In this document: positions 59,440-64,000 of the stretch, piece by piece | Position numbering within the stretch: the first letter of the stretch is position 1 | How the letters are laid out: the number at the start of each line of letters is the position of its first letter | NCBI GenBank assembly: GCA_964036275.1 | Contig: OZ038433.1 | Coordinates: 11,337,446-11,401,445 of the forward strand | Source of the DNA: Litoditis marina | Lineage: Eukaryota; Nematoda; Chromadorea; Rhabditida; Rhabditidae | Length of the DNA stretch: 64,000 bases | Reading direction: 5' to 3' | Translations under genes and position numbers: made by a program | Notes under the pieces: generated by a model | Told to the model about the DNA's origin: nothing | The model's database searches: none | What the model saw: the letters and a program-made list of their open reading frames with translations, nothing else

Positions 59440-61669
59440 TTAAATCTTCGGGTCCTCCGAGCTCTCTGAAAAAATAATTTTCACAATAAGACTGGAAATA
59501 ATGTGGAAAAAAAAGCAAAAAGCAAATTTGGTAAATGGAACAGTTATGTTCAATTGAATACAAGAAAGAAACAGAAAACCTTTCAGTGTTGTTACAAACC
59601 ACTGAATGATCATAATAAAGGAGTTATGATAACACAACTCAAGTTATGATAGCTATTTTTTTAATGTGTTTTCAATTCGGATATAATTTTGTGCCTACCT
59701 TTCTTTCTCGCATCATCTAGTGAAGCTTTATCCTGAAATAGAGAAAAATTATGGACCTATTTCACCATATTGTCAAGAAAGAGATTGAGGACAACCCAAA
59801 TCTTCATTTCCTGCTTCGAAGTAAACTAGTGCAAAAATTGGATGAAACTATTCCGAGTCACGCCTGCTATTCGCGGGCAAAGAAATTTTTACGTGTAGTT
59901 TTATAGCTTAGTCAAATAAATTCGGCAAGCACGGTGTCAAATAACAGTAAATGTTGGCGTGAAAGTCTATTTTGTGCTCAAATGTGTCAACTTTCTAGAA
60001 TAGAGTGGGCGCACCAAAGTTCAAAGCACAGAAGTACAAAGTGCAAAGTACAAAAGTGGTTTACTTACACTGTGTTTGATGTCGGTTCGTCTGATGACCT
60101 TCATACTTTCCCAGTCACTTCCGTCCAATTCCAATGTCTTGTATTCCGGATCTTTCGGATCTCGTTGGTTTCCCTCCGTTTTTCGTTTCGCGTAGCTGAA
60201 AAGATACGTATCGATTGGAAGTTGAATCTAAATTGTGAGTTCTCGAAATTTATGGCGTGGTACCCAAAACTTATTCGGTTGAGTTACACTGCATCTGCTG
60301 TATGAATAAAAAAGAACAGCAGTACCCCTCTTGGTATCTATCCATTTACGTAAACCGATTCAGTTGCATAAATGAGGTGACAAAGAAAAACAAAAGGATT
60401 GAAATGATGTCCAGTTTCGTTCTAGAAATGAATGCTATTGTTTCAAAGAAAAAGCTGAAAACATACATTTTCTTTGGTGGGTCTATAGTCACTTGAATGA
60501 CTTCAGACTTCTTTGACTGCTGTTGCTGTCCGCTTGTTGGACCTGAACCAATGTATATCAGATTTGAAACACAAAGTGAACTTCCTGTTTTCGTTTTCGC
60601 TGTACATGTCTTTGAGAACCTCACATGAAAGAAACAGGTTTGAACACGTCGAAGAAAGTCTATGGAGCTACCTAAACTCAAGGCAACGTCTCTCGAAAGA
60701 ATTTGAAATTCACTGAAAACTACCGATACAAAACCCTTTCCTAGCCGTAGTTTGAATTGATTTTAAACAAGCAACAGCAACTTGTATGTTGAAACCAACC
60801 TCCGCGCTTGGAGCTCTTGGGTACCGAAGTGGTTACTGTGGTCTTGGTGGGTGTATGGGTATTTGCATTCGCCTCATCCGCGGCGCGTTTTGGCCCATGG
60901 AAGTGCTGGGGCTGGGCCCATTCTGGCTTGGAATTGGTCACACTTTTTGGGCCTCCTGCTGGAGAAGCTGGTGTCTAAAAGACATATAGTGGGTGCCAAA
61001 TTTATAAATTTCTGTCTCTCGCCGAAATCGAACCTGCGAGCAAAATATTTGTAATAGGGCGGCTAACCGCTGCGCTATCAGAGAACACGAAGAGCAAGCT
61101 TTGGCGTCAAAGACATGTGTGCGTACACAGCAAAAAGTGAGATATACAGTACCCTCCCGCCTTTCCGTTGGCGACCACTATATTGACACTGACTAAATCA
61201 TAGCTGTAACTTGATCTCAAATAATCGTTGTATTTTGATCTCGAAACACGTCTCAAATCTCGAATTCCGACCAGAAAGCAACGGTTTCAAACTACATACA
61301 AAGCGGGATAGTGTGATATACACCGTATTGGCCTGCCTTGAGAAGAGTGCATACTATATAAACCTTTTTGAAGATTTCCGATAGATGATCAACTAACCGG
61401 AAAACTGCTTTTAAGCTGGGTTCGAAAATATATCATATTGTTAGTCAGTCGCACAGTCACGTAAAACATGTTAAGCACAGCAGAACTCAAAAACGTGCAA
61501 TGAAAAAGTGCACGAATGCTCATTAGAATGCTAACCCTACAAGAACAATTGACTTAAAGTATACACTCACCTTAGTTGATGTTTCTTTTTCTTTCGAAGT
61601 AATCACTGCATTTTTGCTCGACGGGTGCTGTTTTGAAGTGGTATCCTTTGGTTTTCTTTTTACACACAT
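59440..61669 (-). CDS. Small basic protein, seven exons, unknown function
   Basis: Predicted exons: 61669-61571 (ATG at 61669), 60974-60796, 60712-60672, 60542-60493, 60227-60069, 59732-59699, 59465-59440 (TAA). They sum to 588 nt, all phases agree, and the product is 195 aa. An acceptor (ATTTACAG) ends 4 nt before the ATG, the spacing expected of a spliced-leader acceptor in nematodes. The protein is rich in K, S, T, P and Q (starting MCVKRKPKDTTSKQ; QQQQ later) with a more ordered stretch around PEYKTLELDGSDWESMKVIR and an acidic tail SSEDPKI. That stretch faintly resembles PEYNKVSFIGIDRWRVV in the neighbouring zinc-finger gene, but the match is weak. No domain is recognised. It lies about 1.4 kb downstream of nothing on its own strand except the zinc-finger gene, which starts at 58071 in the same orientation. 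The first exon could instead be an internal exon of the gene upstream. Confidence 0.65.
61008..61085 (-). tRNA. tRNA-like sequence in the first intron of the small gene, probably pseudogene
   Basis: The minus strand shows A-box TAGCGCAGCGG and B-box GGTTCGATTTC with five of seven acceptor-stem pairs (TCTCTGA with CGAGAGA). The anticodon arm (CCTATTACAAATATTTTG) does not fold properly. It fits a tRNA-derived repeat. Confidence 0.35.
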
Positions 61670-61676
61670 CACTCTG
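61670..61676 (-). promoter_or_regulatory. Probable trans-splice acceptor for the small basic protein gene
   Basis: The minus strand reads TTTACAG followed by AGTG and then ATG. An acceptor so close to a start codon, with no open exon needed upstream, is typical of nematode spliced-leader sites. It could equally be a cis acceptor if this gene continues from the exons at 62276-63970. Confidence 0.45.
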
Positions 61677-62454
61677 TAAATAGTTTTTCTAATTCGTTAT
61701 AAAAAAGTTGCACAAATTGAACAAGATAGTATTATTCTATCATCTTCACAAATTGTATTTAGTCAAGGTACACAATAAAACAAGACTATACAAACCACTG
61801 TAATTCAGCGTGAAAAACATTTCTATACCTCTGATCTATCTTTTACGTTAAATTGCCAGTACCACTGCACTACCCGCACTAACTTTTACCCAAACATTTG
61901 ACTAGCTGAGAGGTACTAACTCAAATCAACCTTATAAAGTAAGACAAAAACCTAGTTGTCGTTTGATCTCACCAAACGTCATAAATATCAAACTACAAAC
62001 ACTTGCTTCGACAAAATTTACCCAGAACGAATCGGAACAAATTGAACTCACCACCACCTCCCAGTATAAACTTGATCAAAATGATGTCTCGATCTAGCAG
62101 GAGCCGACTCCTCACATGATTGAAAACGTGAAAACGTGTTCACGTTCGTCTCAACTTAGAAATAAAGAGAGAACCCGTTCAAACCAGTTGGATCTGACCG
62201 AAGCTGGATTCGAAACGATTCCGTGTTTCAGGAAACTCAGCAAAGTGCGAATCACTACGATAAACATTGATCTACCTGCTGTGATTGTAGTTTGATCATT
62301 CTGCGTTTCAATCGAAGCTCTTTTGTGATTCCTGCGCTTTACGTTGCTCAATTCAATTCCATCTGAGGCCATATTCACGTACATCCCGAAATCTCAGTTC
62401 CAATCTGCGTCTCTACATACAAACGCTATTTATGCTCTCTTACCACGTTGGGGT
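61674..62454. other. Upstream region of the small gene, possible exon only
   Basis: AT-rich; a possible minus-strand exon at 62373-62276 ends in donor GCAG/GTAGATC and could belong to the gene at the window edge. The family with TTGTAGTTTGATC / ACTACAAACAC occurs at 61955-62030. Confidence 0.4.
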
Positions 62455-62658
62455 ATAGGTTTTGTAAAACCGTTGTGGACACCGTACCATCGATTTTGTA
62501 AGGGGCGGGGTTTGGCGAGCGGCCAGATGGTCTGCGTATCTTTGATCTACACACTCTCTCGTCTGCTGGCAAATAATCAACGTCCGCTCGCCCCGCATAG
62601 CTCAATCAATCGAGCCCTCTTCTGTCTTTATGGGGAAAATGGCGACTATACGAATGTC
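62454..62658. repeat. About 200-bp dispersed repeat, copy 2
   Basis: Counterpart of 56494-56690, same orientation on the plus strand; starts ATAGGTTTTGTAAAACCGTT. Confidence 0.65.
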
Positions 62659-62854
62659 GCGAAACAGTGCGCAAAGCGAGAAACGATAGATGAGATGAAG
62701 GTTGTCCGGGATGTTCTAATAGACGTACCCTTTTCATAATGACGCTTAATTTTTTAGATAAACAATCATTTCAGCTTCATCTTTCTGTAGTTCCAGAGAA
62801 TGAACCAATTTGGGGGGGAATCTTTATTTTGCAGCACAGAATTGTATTGGTTAC

Positions 62855-63970
62855 CACAATGAAATTGATACTGGGATCTTCTCTTCTTTCTCAAATCCTT
62901 CCTCAGAGAAACTGGAATGAATCTTCCGTAAGAAGTTTTCGATATCATTCTTACAGGGAGCCACACACTTTTTTCTTGTACTTTCATCTTGATGATCGAA
63001 CTATATAGTCGATTTGAAATGTTCACAATGACTAAACTCATTCTTTCCAGATTTGATGAAATCGACAGCTCATATGGATGTATAGTTGCGAGATCATAAT
63101 ATTAACAGATAATTCAGCTTGTTTATACAAGCAACATGGTTTTGTATAATAATTTCAATCCCCTAGTTTTTCTTATAATTCAATAATCTGAGTTTTACCT
63201 GTGATAGTTATAACATTATTACGTCATGATTTTTCCACGATTTTTCCACATTTTTCCACGTGTCGTCATGATTTTTCCACGTGTTCCCAATTAGGTTGTT
63301 CAAAATAAGAGAAAACTTAGATAAAAAGTTGAACCCACACTGAGCAGTTGGAGCATTCTTTGAATTCCGCTGCGGAAAGAATCGAGAACGTTGTACTTTG
63401 GTTCAATGTAGATCTCAACTTTCTCATTTGTGAGAAACTTCTCACGTGCAACTTCATTCTTGACCAGAAACTGAAAAAGTTGGTGGGCCTAAAAATCTGT
63501 TCCAACGTTTCTCGAGATCAAAATTTAAAAAGAACAACTGAATTTTGGGGGGCCAGAAAACCCAACGTACTAATGCCGCCTAGACACCTGGCGCGGTTGA
63601 AATTCCTCAAAAACATCATAACATACCTCATAAGTATTATCTCACCAACTTCTCATGAGATTCTATTGATTGTTATGCTTCAACGTTAGAAGTTCACGAG
63701 TAGCTCATGAGGTGTTCATGAGATTCTCATGAGAAGCTCATATGAGTTTCTAATGAGATTGAACGGTTTGCTACGCCGCCTGGGATGACACCTCTATGAA
63801 AAACGTTTTGTTTTTACGTTGTTTCAAACACGTTTCGTTCAGAAAAACATCAATATTGAATACAAATTGGTTACCTTCTTCATTCTGAGTTTGTTCAAAT
63901 GGCGAATATTCGGAGGTTCTGTTTCAAGACAGGACACCAGTTCTATCTTCAGTTTGGGAACACCATTTGA
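62855..63970 (-). CDS. Partial gene at the right edge, four coding exons, unknown function
   Basis: Four exons join in phase on the minus strand: 63970-63875 (32 codons), 63470-63339 (44 codons), 63000-62955 (46 nt) and 62911-62855 (57 nt). Each has a nematode-like acceptor (GTTCCAG, TTTTTCAG, ATATAG, ATTCCAG) and a GT donor. Readable peptides include KLKIELVSCLETEPPNIRHL and KVEIYIEPKYNVLDSFRSGI. The 5' end lies beyond the window and I could not find the stop. A possible later exon is 62373-62276 (GIELSNVKRRNHKRASIETQ), whose phase fits the exon at 62855. It does not fit the next gene's first exon without one missing piece. The protein family is not recognised. Confidence 0.5.
63580..63782. 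mobile_element. CCCAGGCGGCGTAGCA-ended element, copy 2
   Basis: Left edge GCCGCCTAGACACCTGGCGC, right edge TTTGCTACGCCGCCTGGG; same CTCATGAGA words as 57486-57672. Lies in an intron of the edge gene. Confidence 0.55.
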
Positions 63971-64000
63971 CTGGAACACGTGGGTAAACTAGATAGAAGG

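Overview
This is a eukaryotic, non-bacterial window that looks like a nematode of the Caenorhabditis type. Exons are short, and introns end in TTTCAG or TTNCAG. The sequence is AT-rich and carries palindromic elements with TTAA ends. One gene has a splice acceptor four bases before an ATG, the layout expected for spliced-leader trans-splicing. Genus is an inference. I found no rRNA, no convincing functional tRNA and no CRISPR.

Protein-coding content. Two paralogous multi-exon C2H2 zinc-finger genes face each other tail to tail. The left copy (268-10114, + strand, 5' end outside the window) shows 14 exons. The right copy (58071-42918, - strand) can be read as 18 exons that join in frame into a 671-codon protein with six CxxC...H...H units. 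From the tenth exon pair on, splice phases agree between copies and the last four exon lengths are identical (94, 89, 54, 73 nt). The last five exons of the right copy occur again at 41276-39311, behind a short satellite array. Further right are a small seven-exon gene on the - strand (61669-59440, 195 aa) and the end of another - strand gene (63970-62855).

Centre. Between the two zinc-finger genes lies about 19 kb of an 82-bp satellite (11968-16280 and 23735-38608), plus a small detached array (41346-42240). The main array is interrupted by a 7454-bp block (16281-23734) inserted cleanly between A and T of one monomer. The block reads as two head-to-tail Helitron-like elements. Each begins TCCCC, ends in a hairpin closing with CTAG, and carries its own internal tandem repeat (a 48-bp and a roughly 118-bp family). 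One to two near-identical 836-bp units sit at their 5' sides.

Introns and flanks are filled with small elements. They include about eight copies of a 124-bp TTAA-ended palindrome, a TACACCAG-ended family, a GGTTAACC-rich family, and an LTR retrotransposon (48269-51504) that split one of the TTAA palindromes. There are also G-rich palindromic minisatellites and long GA/CT runs. Exon models were built by hand from splice motifs and reading phase; no database search or transcript data were available.
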